Shown: positions 34,044 through 44,354, numbered from the stretch's first letter. The stretch: DNA of 64,000 nt from Maribacter_C sp047345145 (GCF_047345145.1 NZ_JBLFER010000002.1:372001-436000), one strand, 5' to 3'. Made by a program: numbers and translations. Notes: a model not told the origin generated them from the sequence alone.

Positions 34044-34985
34044 TTAGAAGAATCTAGGGGACTTCAATCTATTTTCGCTTGATATCCATTGGTATCGCAA
34101 GAAGATTTCGTGGGTTCCGGTATTATAGTTATTTAATTCGTTTATACTAAAATCATAGGCATAGCCTATATTAAATTTTGGTGAAATCTGGAAGCCTAGT
34201 AGACCGCTGACAGAATCATCCCATCTGTAGTTAACGCCTAAATTTAGAGTTTCGTATACTAAAAAATTTGCAGATACATCAACGGCTAATGGAGCTCCTA
34301 AAACTTGTTTAACAAAAAAGGAGGGTTTGAACTTCAAATCGTGGTTAAGGTCAAACACATATCCACCAATTAGAAAGAAATGCATGCGCTCTAGAGCTTC
34401 AGATTCTTGTATCTCATCATAATGTGCATTTGTGAACACATTAGGGGTAGATAGGCCTAAATAAAACTTATCGGTATAATAAAAAAGTCCAGCACCAATA
34501 CTTGGTAATAACTTGGTATTAATATTTTCGTTGAAAATTGCTTCAGGGTCTCTAAATAGGCCTTTTGACCAATCTAAACTGAAAAATCGAACTCCAGCTT
34601 TTAAACCGAGAGCTAATCGATGTCCTTTTCGATTTAGAACTAACTGATGTGCGTAGTTGCCATCTATATAAGTCTCGGTAGACGGCCCTAGCTGATCTTG
34701 AACAATGGAGAGCCCGATACCGTCAAATTTGCCAATCGGCGAATCTATACCGAACGTTATAGTCTGTGGAGAACCTTCTAGACCAACCCATTGACTGCGA
34801 AACATTGAAAGTAAGGTCAAATGTCCACGTGACCCTGAATACCCGGGATTCACAGTCATCGTATTATACTGATAATGCGTATACTGAGGATCTTGCTGGC
34901 TAAAACCAGCATATGATGCTAGTGCTAAAGTTAATACTAATAAATATTTTCTCAATAAGGTCATTTCTCGTTTTTCTAACATCAA
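34044..34985 (-). CDS. PorP/SprF-family type IX secretion membrane protein
   Basis: The family hallmark follows the signal peptide: QQDPQYTHYQYNTMTVNPGYSGSRG (cited in part), with NPGYSG as the PorP/SprF signature. The 313-residue beta-barrel continues with FGIDSPIG, GLSIVQDQLGP, GVNYRWDDSVSGLLGFQ and ends RSPRFF-like, aromatic last. The start may be ATG 34985 or, giving a better signal peptide (MTLLRKYLLVLTLALASYAG), ATG 34964. It lies 13 bp after the giant adhesin and 11 bp before the OmpA gene. PorP/SprF proteins are known to be needed for export or attachment of the T9SS type B adhesin encoded with them. Confidence 0.95.
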   Translation of the reverse strand: MMLEKREMTLLRKYLLVLTLALASYAGFSQQDPQYTHYQYNTMTVNPGYSGSRGHLTLLSMFRSQWVGLEGSPQTITFGIDSPIGKFDGIGLSIVQDQLGPSTETYIDGNYAHQLVLNRKGHRLALGLKAGVRFFSLDWSKGLFRDPEAIFNENINTKLLPSIGAGLFYYTDKFYLGLSTPNVFTNAHYDEIQESEALERMHFFLIGGYVFDLNHDLKFKPSFFVKQVLGAPLAVDVSANFLVYETLNLGVNYRWDDSVSGLLGFQISPKFNIGYAYDFSINELNNYNTGTHEIFLRYQWISSENRLKSPRFF

Positions 34986-34998
34986 TTGATTGCCATAG

Positions 34999-37900
34999 TT
35001 ATCTGCTTATATATAACCATCCAGATTTAGGAGGGGTTTGACTTTCACCTAATTGTAGTGTATAATAATATGTGCCGACAGGAAGTTTTTGAGAACCGCC
35101 TGTTGTAACTCTTCCCATGGACGTTCCATTCCAACTATTATCGTAATTTCTCATTTCGAACACTTTGACTCCCCAGCGATTAAATACTTGTAAAATATTA
35201 TCTGGGTATTGTTCAATGCATTCTATAAAGAAAACATCATTCGCGCCATCGCCATTTGGTGAAAATTCATTGAAAACTGTCAAGCATTCAGATTGCGTGA
35301 TTTCGGGAGTGGCTTCGGCGCGGTCGTTATCAAGGTTGAGGTCGATTTGATCTACATAAATTAGTTGGGCTATGTTAGTATAATCCTCAACATCAGTCAC
35401 TGTAACGGTCATTTCTAAAGAAGCGGTTGTTCCAATGGCAATGAAAGGTATTTCCCAAGTGAAGGTTGTTTCATTGTATGTGCCAGTATCAGCAGAAGTT
35501 GAAACCAATATATACCCTGATGGCAGTATATCTTCTATTCCGATATTGGTAGCATCGTACGAACTATTGTTGGTTGCCGTAACTGTAAACACTATCGTAT
35601 CTTCAAAGAAAGTCTGTTGTTTGTCAACTGTTTTGTTGATTTCCAAGTCAACCGTTGGAGGGTCAATCATGTGACTAATCTCATCATCTTCACTTTGGTC
35701 GCCATCGTCGTTGTTTGGAGTAGAGTCGGGATCAAATTGATCCGATGCAATGATTTGTGCCACATTGGTATATTCATCTACCGCATTTGTTGGCGTATTT
35801 AAAGTCACTTCATAACTGAGCGTTTGGCTGCCAACGGGCATATTTGGAATATCCCAAGAAATAACATTTCCAGAGACAGTTCCGCCATCGTTAACTGTTC
35901 CTAATGTATAACCAATAGGTAAGGTGTCTTCAATAATAACATTGGTAGCGATACCGGGTCCTTCGTTAGTAAGGGTCAATTCAAAAGTTACCGTATCTCC
36001 CGCATTTGGTGATGGATTGGAAGCTGCGCTCAGGGTTTTATTCAAACTTAAATCGGCCGGAATAAGAACAATTTCTGCATTGTCTTCATCATCTTCACTT
36101 TGATCACCATCATCGTTGTTAGGGGTAGAATCAGGGTCTAATTGGTCAACAGCTATAATTTGTACTGTATTTAGGTATTCTCCCATTGTGTTGGTAGGCA
36201 CGTTTATGGTTACTTCAAAGCTCAAAGTCGAAGACGTACCGTTTGGTATATTTAACCCACTCCATGAGATTGTGTTAGCTGTTTGGGTACCGCCGTTATT
36301 GATGCTTGTAATTGTAAATCCGGATGGAACAACATTTTCAATAGCAACGTTGGTGGCATCATCGGTTCCGTTATTGATAACTTCAACCGTAAATGTCAAG
36401 GTATCACCAGGGTTGCCAGAATCTGGCGTAACAGTATTTACTATTTCAAGGTCAGTAGATTGGAGGATTAATAGGATGTTATCCTCGTCATCTTCACTTT
36501 GGTCTCCGTCATCGTTGTTCGGTGCAGAATCAGCATCGAATTGGTCTACTGTAGTTACTTGAACCGTATTTAGGTATTCATCAGGAATATTCACCGGATT
36601 GTTTACAGTTACTTCAAAAGTAACCGTAGCCGTAGTTCCGTTAGGAATGTTAAGTCCCGACCATGAAATTACATTTCCACTTTGCGAGCCGCCGTCGTTT
36701 ATGTTGGTTACGGTAAATCCGCTTGGCACTACGTTTTCAAGACTCACATTTGTAGCATCATTTGGACCATTATTAAGAATATCAGCGGTTAATGTTAATG
36801 CATCGCCGGGATTTGCAGTTGGCTGCGAAATTGAATTTGTTACTTCAAGGTCTGCGACTTGTGGCGTAACAGCTACCGCAGCTTCATCATCCTCGCTTTG
36901 GTCTCCATCATCGTTGTTTGGAGCAGAATCTGAATCGAAGTTGGTAGCAAATGTTACTTGTGCAACGTTGCTGTATTCGTTCGCTGTACCAGTCGGGGTA
37001 TTCACTGTTGCGCTTATGGTTATTGATGAACTGCTTCCATTAGTCAATGCAGGAAGTGTCCAATTTCCGGAGACGTTGTCATACGTTCCGTTGGTGGCAT
37101 TTCCAGTATCTGAAGTATAGGTATATCCAATAGGAAGCGGGTCATGCACAATACTTCCACCTACATCATCGCTAGGCCCGTCATTTGTGGCAGTTAATGT
37201 GAATATAACTGTATCACCAACATTCGGATTTGCAACATCTACCGTTTTTTCTAATCGGATATCAGAGGTAGCTCCTACGGTAATAGTAACGCTATCTGTG
37301 TTTTCGCAGGTATTCCCATCTGTTCCTATAACAGTATATGTGGTGGTGACCAATGGAAATACGGTATCACCATCTGTTACTCCATTGTCCCAAACATAGG
37401 AAGTCGCACCTGAACCAGTTAGGGTAACCGGTTCTCCGGCATTTATGGTAATTGTGCTTGCATTCGCAATTACTGAAGGCAAAGCATTTATTGTTAAAAC
37501 AACGGGAGTCCGGGCAAAACTTACACATGAAGAGGTATCATCACTACTTTCTGCGAAATAGGTAATAGTTCCAACAGAATTTAAAGTTGGACTAGCAATT
37601 ACATTCCCTCCAGAAGCCGAATCGTACCAAATCACGCTTGAACCAACAGGGGCATTTGCTGCTGCTGTTAAGGTTTGAATAGGGCTTGTCTCACATTGTG
37701 TTTGATCACCTCCGCTAACTGGATTTGTTGGTGTAGCCTGAATTGTTAAAGCTACGGCTGTTCTAGTGCTACTTACACAATTGGTTACATTTTGAACACT
37801 TTCTGCGAAGTAGGTCGCTGTTCCAACTGTATTAAGAGTTGGACTAGCCACTACATTCCCTCCTGAAGCCGCATCGTACCAAACAACGGTTGCATCAACA

Positions 37901-40900
37901 GGCGCAGTTGCCGTTGCGGTTAAAGTTTGAATAGGGCTCGATTCACATTCTGTTTGGTTTCCACCATTTGTGGGGGCATTTACTACCGGACAGCTGCAAT
38001 TAGGAGCTGTAATGGCTAAAGTCTGTGCACAAGTATTAGGCGCCGCAACAGTTAGAGTGATGTTGTTTCCAGAAGTAATTCCGGAGATAGTCCAATTGTT
38101 CCCACCATTATCAATGACAGTTCCTTCTGTAGAGGTTACCGTTCCTTCACTTACGTTTACGGAAACTGCATAGGTCAGTAAATCTGGCGCGCAAGTTGGC
38201 GCGCTTGATATTGTTATATCTGGTGTGTCTTCAATTGTTAAAATGACAGGAGTCCGTGCAAAACTTACACATGAGGTGATATCATCGCTACTTTCCGCGA
38301 AATAAGTAATAGTTCCTACCGTATTTAAGGTTGGGCTAGCAATTACATTCCCTCCGGAAGCTGCATCGTACCAAACTACAGTTGAACCAACTGGAACTGT
38401 TGCAGTCGCAGTTAGAGTTTGGATAGGGCTTGCCTCACATTGTGTTTGATCTCCGCCACTAATTGGATTAGCTGGCGTAGCCTGAATTGTCAAAACTACC
38501 GCGGTTCTTGTGCTGCTTGTACAACTTGTAATATTATCTCTGCTTTCTGCGAAGTAGGTTGCCGTTCCAACGGTATTAAGAGTTGGACTGGCAACTACAT
38601 TACCTCCCGAAGCCGCATCGTACCAAACAACGGTCGCATCAACAGGCGCAGTAGCGTTAGCAGTCAAGGTTTGAACAGGACTTGCTTCACATTCTGTTTG
38701 GTTTCCACCACTTGTTGGGGCATTTACTACCGGACAGCTGCAATTAGGCGCTGTAATGGCCAAATTCTGTGCACAGGCATTAGGTGCGGTAACGGTCAGG
38801 GTGATATTATTTCCAGAAGTAATTCCGGAGATAGTCCAATTGTTCCCACCATTATCAATGACAGTTCCTTCTGTTGAAGTAACAGTTCCTTCACTTACGT
38901 CTACGGAAACCGTATAGGTCAGTAAATCTGGTGCACAAGTAGGCGCGTTTGATATTGTAATATCGGGTGTATCTTGAATGGTTAGAACAACAGGAGTCCT
39001 TGCAAAACTTACGCATGAAGAGGTATCATCACTACTTTCTGCGTAATAGGTTACCGTTCCAACGGAATTTAAAGTTGGGCTAGCGACTACATTCCCTCCG
39101 GAAGCTGCATCATACCAAACTATACTTGAATCAACAGGAGCTGTTGCAGTCGCAGTTAAAGTTTGAATAGGGCTTGTCTCACATTGTGTTTGGTCTCCGC
39201 CACTAACTGGATTTGTTGGTGTAGCCTGTATTGTTAAAGCTACGGCGGTTCTAGTGCTACTCACACAATTGGTTACATTTTGAACACTTTCTGCGTAATA
39301 AGTTGCCGTTCCAACCGAATTTAAAGTAGGGCTAGCAACTACATTTCCTCCGGAAGCCGCATCATACCAAACCACGGTTGCACCCGACGGAGGTGTTGCA
39401 GTAGCGGTCAAAGTTTGAATAGGACTTGCTTCACATTGCGTTTGGTCTCCGCCACTTGTTGGAGCGTTTACGATAGGGCAACTACAATTTGGCGCCGTAA
39501 TCGTAATGATATCAGAACATGAATTCAGAGCTGTAACGGTTGCAGTAATATTATTTCCAGAAGTAATTCCGGAGATAGTCCAATTGTTCCCACCATTATC
39601 AACGACCGTTCCTTCGGAAGAAGTAACTGTTCCTTCACTTACATCCACCGATACCGAATATGTGGTTAAATCCAATGAACAACTTGCCGAACTCGGCGTT
39701 TCAGAGATTGTAGGAGTATCTTGTATGGTAAGTGTAACAGGGGTTCTTGTATTACTAACACAACTTGTGGCTCCATTTTGGCTCTCAGCGTAATACGTTA
39801 TTGTACCGACAGTATTCAAAGTTGGGCCAGGTACAACGCTTCCACCTGATGAAGCATCATACCAAATAACACTTGAACCTGCAGGGGCAGTTGCCGTTGC
39901 TGTTAAAGTTTGAATTGGGTTTGCTTCACATTGCGTTTGGTTTCCACCGCTTGTTGGTGCCGTGGGATTTGGTTGTATCGTCAAGGTAACGGCAGTTCTT
40001 GAAAAACTAGGGCAAGAAGTTATATCATCACGGCTTTCTGCATAATAGGTTACAGTACCCACAGAATTCAAGGTTGGGGAAGCAACTGTATTTCCTCCAG
40101 AGGCTGCATCATACCATACAATATTCTTTCCGGCACCGCTAGTTGCTGTGGCAGTTAATGTCTGTGTTGGTGAAGCTTCACATTCTGTTTGGTCACCTCC
40201 GCTTGCCGGCGCTAAAGGAGCGTCTTGAATGGTTAGGGTTACAGGAGTTCTCGTAGAACTTGTACAACCATTCAGATTATCTACACTTTCTGCGAAATAG
40301 GTTATAGTCCCAACGGTGTTCAAAGTTGCACTTGCGACTGTGTTTCCACCGGTTGCGGCATCATACCATGAAATACTGGCGCCAGATGGCGGCGTTGCCA
40401 TTGCTGTTAATGTCTGTATAGGATTGGCTTCGCATTCGGTTTGGTTACCACCACTTGTTGGTGCATTTACAGTTGGGCAACCACAATTTGGTGCATTGAT
40501 GGCTATATTTTCTGAACAGGTATTTGAATCGGTTACGGTGACCGTGATGTTGTTTCCGGAAGTAATATTGCTTATGGTCCAATCATTGCCGCCTGTATTT
40601 GTGACTGTACCTTCAGAACTGGTTACTGTGCCGTTGCTCACGCTTACGGACAAGGAATATGTACTTAAATCAGTAGAACAAGCAGGAGCGCTGGTTACAG
40701 TGATTGTTGGATTCGGATTTACAGTTACCGTAATGGAATCGGTGTCTTGGCAACCATTGGCATCAGTTCCGGTCACTGTAAACGTTGTAGTCGAATTTAT
40801 TGTGAATGGCACTCCGTTGGTAACGCCGTTGTCCCAAGAGTACGATTGTGCTCCAGAACCTGTCAAGGTTACAGATTCTCCTTGACAAACTTCGGTATCT

Positions 40901-43900
40901 GTGACGTTAGCTGTCACGGTCAAATTATTTTCAACAGTAATATCAAAACTATAAGAGTCTGTGTTACCATAGGTATCAGTAACTTCAAAGGTATTCGTAG
41001 TTGTTCCAATTGGGAAAGTACTTCCTGAGGCTAAGCCAGCGGTTTGTATGATATTGAATTCAGCTGGAGCACAACCATTTGAGGGGTCAGACAATTTGAT
41101 TCCGGGGATCGTAAGGTTATCCATTCGAATGCGCTTACTGGTATTTCTTTTTATATCAGTATCAAACTCAAAACGAATACGATAATTTCCACTGAATGAA
41201 ATTGGCGCATTAGCCGTATGTAAATTAAGGTCAGTATAAGTGTAGGTATAGAAAGGTGTTGGGTCGATGTTACCAGCTTCATCCTCGGTAAAAAGTCTAA
41301 CTGTAGTTATATCATTTGGAAAATTTTGCAGCCGATGGATAAAACCGATTTCACCTGTGCCATTAAAATACATCAAAGGACTTACCAACCCTCTCGTTTG
41401 GCCTGGTTCCACTTCAGAAGTTCTAAAGCTTCTACTTCCGGCCAATGCACTTGAATTAGAAACGTCGCTTCCAAAGAAAATCCAACATTCTGCAATCAAG
41501 TCGTTTCTACTGGGCACCTCAAAATCTGTTGCAACGGGATACTCGCCTGTACTCATTACGCAATTATCGGCAGCAACAGGATCAGTATAATTTACAATTG
41601 CCGTACAACCTGCATTGTTGGCTTGCACTGTAGTATTTGCAGGACCTGTAAGTTCTGGGGTGACGTTATCGGTCACTATCACGTCAAAGCTGCAAGTATC
41701 AGTATTTCCAGCACCATCAGTAGCAGTATAGATTACGGTTGTTGTACCAGGCAAAAACTCATCCCCAGGACTGTATCCATTACTTGTGATGGTCGCGCTT
41801 CCACAATCATCTGTGGCTGTAGGGGGTGTCCAAGTAACTAGAGCACCACAACTACCTGCCGTACTGTTAGCCGCAATAGGCCCTGTAGGACATCCGGCGA
41901 GAACGGGAGGTGTATTGTCTTCTACGGTCAATGTCGCTGGATTGGATATTGCATCTGAACATGTGGCGGCAGCGCTAGAAGCGACCATACGATATTGATT
42001 TCCGTTCATACCTAGAGTAGCACCATTGATGTTAAGCGTCGTGGTCGTAGTGTTACTGTACGGAGACGCCTCAGCTAAATCGCTCCAAATACCACTACCA
42101 AATTCTTGCCATTGGTAGGTACTTGTATTTGAGGCCGTAGCAGTGAAAGAAACGTTACCATTTGGGCAAATTGTTTGATTAGTTGGATTTGCTGAAATGG
42201 CAGGAGCTGTATTGACATTTACAGTCAACCTAGTCCTCGCACTTTCACAATTAGTGCTTCCGGATACCGCTGATTGCGTGACCCAGAAGAACTGTTGACC
42301 TGCTATGGAAGTGTTTGGTTGTGTTGTTCCAGGTATTTCCGTACCGCCACTTGCAGCTGTATACCATCTTAAATTAGTGCCAGTTGCATGTGAATCAAGT
42401 TGTGCCGAAATATCACCAATACAATATTCTACAGGAGATGTAATACTTGGCGCCAATGGAAGCGAATGAACAATAACATCCACCTGCGTCCTATTGCTGA
42501 TACAACCCGTACCTGCGTCTTCTTGCTCAACATAGTATGAGGTGGTTCCTGCGGTTGTCGTATTTGGCACAGGTGCAGAAGGATATAAGGTTCCCCCAGT
42601 AGCTGCGTCGTACCAACGAATCATATTGCCAGGATCACCCAAGGCGGTCAAAGCAGTGGCGGAATCATTTACACAATATTCTATAGGACTGGTAGTGGCT
42701 GGTGGGCTGGGTTGCGGATTTTGAATCAAAGTAATAGGTGTTCTGGTAGAACTTACACAACCTGTAAGGGGGTTTCGAGTCTCTACATAAAACGTGCCCG
42801 GACCAGTTGGTGTATAGGTGGTGCTATCTGCAAGCAATAGGCTAGTTCCAGAAGGGTTTGCGTACCAATCTGCTGTTTGACCGGGACCTACCGTAACTGA
42901 CAATTCTGGAATTGCAGTGCCCTCGCAATAAGTTTCACTTGAACCTGCAGGGGCATTTATGTTGTTATTAACTGTTACGTTAAATTGGTTGAAAGCAATA
43001 TTACCCGAGGCATCTTCGGTAAAATACCTTAAGGTTGTTGTTCCTACAGGAAATTCTACATTGCTCCTATAGGGAAAACCACCAATCTGGGAAACACGAA
43101 GGTTAGCGGCAGGACAAGAGCCTGATAAACCTTCGTCTGCCACAACGAAACCAGGAATATATAAATCGTCTAAGACTACCTTGTGGTTTCTATTTCTATT
43201 AGCATCAAACTCGAATTGAACATAATAGTTTCCGCTTAATGTAATAGGAATGAAAGTGTTTTGAACGACTTCATCTGTATAGGCATAGTTATAAATAACC
43301 GTTTCTCCTCCAGATGTATTTATAAGTTTAACCGTAACTTCTGGTCTGTGGTTGTTTAGGTTTCCTGTTTGGACACCTCTCAACAATCTATGGTCAAATA
43401 AAATATCGCCATCACCATTGAAGCGCGTTAGTGGTGTCTTAAAAATTCTGGTATCAAAGTTTACTAATTCGAAAGTCTCTAATTCATTTGAACCATTCAC
43501 TAGGCCCTGAGTTCCTACAAGGGTCCCTATGAATTCATAGCATAATTGAGAAAAGTCTTCTCCACCATCAAAATCTTGCTCCAAAGGAGATTCACCCGTA
43601 CCCGCCGGGCAATTATCCGTAGCTTGAGGAAACGGAAATGTTACAACGGCACCACAACTACCTGGATCTACATCAACAGTAATATCGGAGGGAACGGTAA
43701 TAACCGGAGCTTGAATATCTAAAACCTCTACAGTAAACTCGCAGAATGAAGTACCATTCGAATCTGTAGCACGATAGATTACGCGATGGGTGCCAGGAAA
43801 GAAAGAATCTCCTGGGTTATAATTACTAGTCATGGTGATAGGCCCAGAACCTGATGCCGTTGGAGGTGTCCATGTTACCACTGCGGTACAATCGCCCGAA

Positions 43901-44091
43901 ACGGGCATAATATTTGAAATATTGGAAGGGCAGTTCGAAAAGGTTGGCACATAAAGCGAGGCTGTACTATCATCAATACGATTGACAACATTGGCCTTGA
44001 TGCTTTTACTAGAATCGGTTTTAGGAACGATGTGACTAGTAAAACCAAAAAAAATAAGCACAACAAAAATTTGCTTGAGTAGGTGCGGCAT
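34999..44091 (-). CDS. giant T9SS type B adhesin (3030 residues) with HYR, Ig-like, tandem and DUF11 domains
   Basis: A hydrophobic N-terminal helix (about 5-21) is followed by HYR 1 (52-123) and a HYR split by an inserted jelly-roll-like domain (128-375, insert about 164-318). Ig-like modules follow, then another HYR (about 727-809) and a second split HYR (about 810-1054). A PKD-like unit and a long array of nine approximately 85-residue QT(E/Q)CE...WYDAASGG units interleaved with four approximately 78-residue units come next (about 1125-2200). After a second PKD-like unit there are five DUF11 domains (about 2275-2920) joined by acidic PNNDDGDQSEDDE linkers. The CHU_C type B sorting domain ends it (NEFSPNGDGANDVFF to the terminus). 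It heads the operon with porP and ompA and resembles SprB-like gliding or attachment adhesins. Direct-repeat operator upstream. Confidence 0.95.
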   Translation of the reverse strand: MPHLLKQIFVVLIFFGFTSHIVPKTDSSKSIKANVVNRIDDSTASLYVPTFSNCPSNISNIMPVSGDCTAVVTWTPPTASGSGPITMTSNYNPGDSFFPGTHRVIYRATDSNGTSFCEFTVEVLDIQAPVITVPSDITVDVDPGSCGAVVTFPFPQATDNCPAGTGESPLEQDFDGGEDFSQLCYEFIGTLVGTQGLVNGSNELETFELVNFDTRIFKTPLTRFNGDGDILFDHRLLRGVQTGNLNNHRPEVTVKLINTSGGETVIYNYAYTDEVVQNTFIPITLSGNYYVQFEFDANRNRNHKVVLDDLYIPGFVVADEGLSGSCPAANLRVSQIGGFPYRSNVEFPVGTTTLRYFTEDASGNIAFNQFNVTVNNNINAPAGSSETYCEGTAIPELSVTVGPGQTADWYANPSGTSLLLADSTTYTPTGPGTFYVETRNPLTGCVSSTRTPITLIQNPQPSPPATTSPIEYCVNDSATALTALGDPGNMIRWYDAATGGTLYPSAPVPNTTTAGTTSYYVEQEDAGTGCISNRTQVDVIVHSLPLAPSITSPVEYCIGDISAQLDSHATGTNLRWYTAASGGTEIPGTTQPNTSIAGQQFFWVTQSAVSGSTNCESARTRLTVNVNTAPAISANPTNQTICPNGNVSFTATASNTSTYQWQEFGSGIWSDLAEASPYSNTTTTTLNINGATLGMNGNQYRMVASSAAATCSDAISNPATLTVEDNTPPVLAGCPTGPIAANSTAGSCGALVTWTPPTATDDCGSATITSNGYSPGDEFLPGTTTVIYTATDGAGNTDTCSFDVIVTDNVTPELTGPANTTVQANNAGCTAIVNYTDPVAADNCVMSTGEYPVATDFEVPSRNDLIAECWIFFGSDVSNSSALAGSRSFRTSEVEPGQTRGLVSPLMYFNGTGEIGFIHRLQNFPNDITTVRLFTEDEAGNIDPTPFYTYTYTDLNLHTANAPISFSGNYRIRFEFDTDIKRNTSKRIRMDNLTIPGIKLSDPSNGCAPAEFNIIQTAGLASGSTFPIGTTTNTFEVTDTYGNTDSYSFDITVENNLTVTANVTDTEVCQGESVTLTGSGAQSYSWDNGVTNGVPFTINSTTTFTVTGTDANGCQDTDSITVTVNPNPTITVTSAPACSTDLSTYSLSVSVSNGTVTSSEGTVTNTGGNDWTISNITSGNNITVTVTDSNTCSENIAINAPNCGCPTVNAPTSGGNQTECEANPIQTLTAMATPPSGASISWYDAATGGNTVASATLNTVGTITYFAESVDNLNGCTSSTRTPVTLTIQDAPLAPASGGDQTECEASPTQTLTATATSGAGKNIVWYDAASGGNTVASPTLNSVGTVTYYAESRDDITSCPSFSRTAVTLTIQPNPTAPTSGGNQTQCEANPIQTLTATATAPAGSSVIWYDASSGGSVVPGPTLNTVGTITYYAESQNGATSCVSNTRTPVTLTIQDTPTISETPSSASCSLDLTTYSVSVDVSEGTVTSSEGTVVDNGGNNWTISGITSGNNITATVTALNSCSDIITITAPNCSCPIVNAPTSGGDQTQCEASPIQTLTATATPPSGATVVWYDAASGGNVVASPTLNSVGTATYYAESVQNVTNCVSSTRTAVALTIQATPTNPVSGGDQTQCETSPIQTLTATATAPVDSSIVWYDAASGGNVVASPTLNSVGTVTYYAESSDDTSSCVSFARTPVVLTIQDTPDITISNAPTCAPDLLTYTVSVDVSEGTVTSTEGTVIDNGGNNWTISGITSGNNITLTVTAPNACAQNLAITAPNCSCPVVNAPTSGGNQTECEASPVQTLTANATAPVDATVVWYDAASGGNVVASPTLNTVGTATYFAESRDNITSCTSSTRTAVVLTIQATPANPISGGDQTQCEASPIQTLTATATVPVGSTVVWYDAASGGNVIASPTLNTVGTITYFAESSDDITSCVSFARTPVILTIEDTPDITISSAPTCAPDLLTYAVSVNVSEGTVTSTEGTVIDNGGNNWTISGITSGNNITLTVAAPNTCAQTLAITAPNCSCPVVNAPTNGGNQTECESSPIQTLTATATAPVDATVVWYDAASGGNVVASPTLNTVGTATYFAESVQNVTNCVSSTRTAVALTIQATPTNPVSGGDQTQCETSPIQTLTAAANAPVGSSVIWYDSASGGNVIASPTLNSVGTITYFAESSDDTSSCVSFARTPVVLTINALPSVIANASTITINAGEPVTLTGSGATSYVWDNGVTDGDTVFPLVTTTYTVIGTDGNTCENTDSVTITVGATSDIRLEKTVDVANPNVGDTVIFTLTATNDGPSDDVGGSIVHDPLPIGYTYTSDTGNATNGTYDNVSGNWTLPALTNGSSSSITISATVNTPTGTANEYSNVAQVTFATNFDSDSAPNNDDGDQSEDDEAAVAVTPQVADLEVTNSISQPTANPGDALTLTADILNNGPNDATNVSLENVVPSGFTVTNINDGGSQSGNVISWSGLNIPNGTTATVTFEVTVNNPVNIPDEYLNTVQVTTVDQFDADSAPNNDDGDQSEDDEDNILLILQSTDLEIVNTVTPDSGNPGDTLTFTVEVINNGTDDATNVAIENVVPSGFTITSINNGGTQTANTISWSGLNIPNGTSSTLSFEVTINVPTNTMGEYLNTVQIIAVDQLDPDSTPNNDDGDQSEDDEDNAEIVLIPADLSLNKTLSAASNPSPNAGDTVTFELTLTNEGPGIATNVIIEDTLPIGYTLGTVNDGGTVSGNVISWDIPNMPVGSQTLSYEVTLNTPTNAVDEYTNVAQIIASDQFDPDSTPNNDDGDQSEDDEISHMIDPPTVDLEINKTVDKQQTFFEDTIVFTVTATNNSSYDATNIGIEDILPSGYILVSTSADTGTYNETTFTWEIPFIAIGTTASLEMTVTVTDVEDYTNIAQLIYVDQIDLNLDNDRAEATPEITQSECLTVFNEFSPNGDGANDVFFIECIEQYPDNILQVFNRWGVKVFEMRNYDNSWNGTSMGRVTTGGSQKLPVGTYYYTLQLGESQTPPKSGWLYISR
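37490..40720 (-). repeat. tandem coding supermodules with 744-bp period
   Basis: The DNA string CCAGAAGTAATTCCGGAGAT begins at 38069, 38813 and 39557, exactly 744 bp (248 codons) apart each time. A more divergent copy starts at 40556, 999 bp away, equal to 744 plus one extra 255-bp (85-codon) unit. Each supermodule consists of one approximately 78-residue unit and two (or three) 85-residue units. Confidence 0.9.
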
Positions 44092-44209
44092 AAATATCGT
44101 AAAACTTGGTCAAATAGAACTACCAGCTAGGGGGGACAGCCTGCAGTAATACTTTAATTATTAACTCCTTAACGGAGATTTTAACATTTGTGATACGTAA
44201 ATGTTAAAA

Positions 44210-44240
44210 TTTGTTGTGTGGCAAGAGAGATTTGTTGTGT
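44210..44240 (-). promoter_or_regulatory. direct-repeat operator, LytTR-like (site D)
   Basis: TTGTTGTGT occurs twice (44211-44219 and 44232-44240), identical copies 21 bp apart. The site is 120-150 bp upstream of the giant adhesin start. It shares the TGTTGTG core with sites A-C. Confidence 0.5.
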
Positions 44241-44354
44241 GTGAAGGAATAAGTGTATGTTTCCTACACTAAAATGATCATTTATAGGCAAATGCAGAAA
44301 ATCGCTATAAAAATAAAATTACTTGAATTAAATAAGTGGTTGTAAAAAACAAAA

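Noticed and set aside
37490..40720. Regular repeats considered as a CRISPR or satellite array
   Set aside because: The period is a multiple of three, lies in one open frame and encodes related protein domains, so it is a coding repeat.
36116..41028. Many antisense open frames of 60-190 codons within the giant adhesin gene
   Set aside because: They are shadows created by the repetitive Thr/Gly/Asn-rich coding sequence, have no signal or family likeness, and repeat along with the supermodules.
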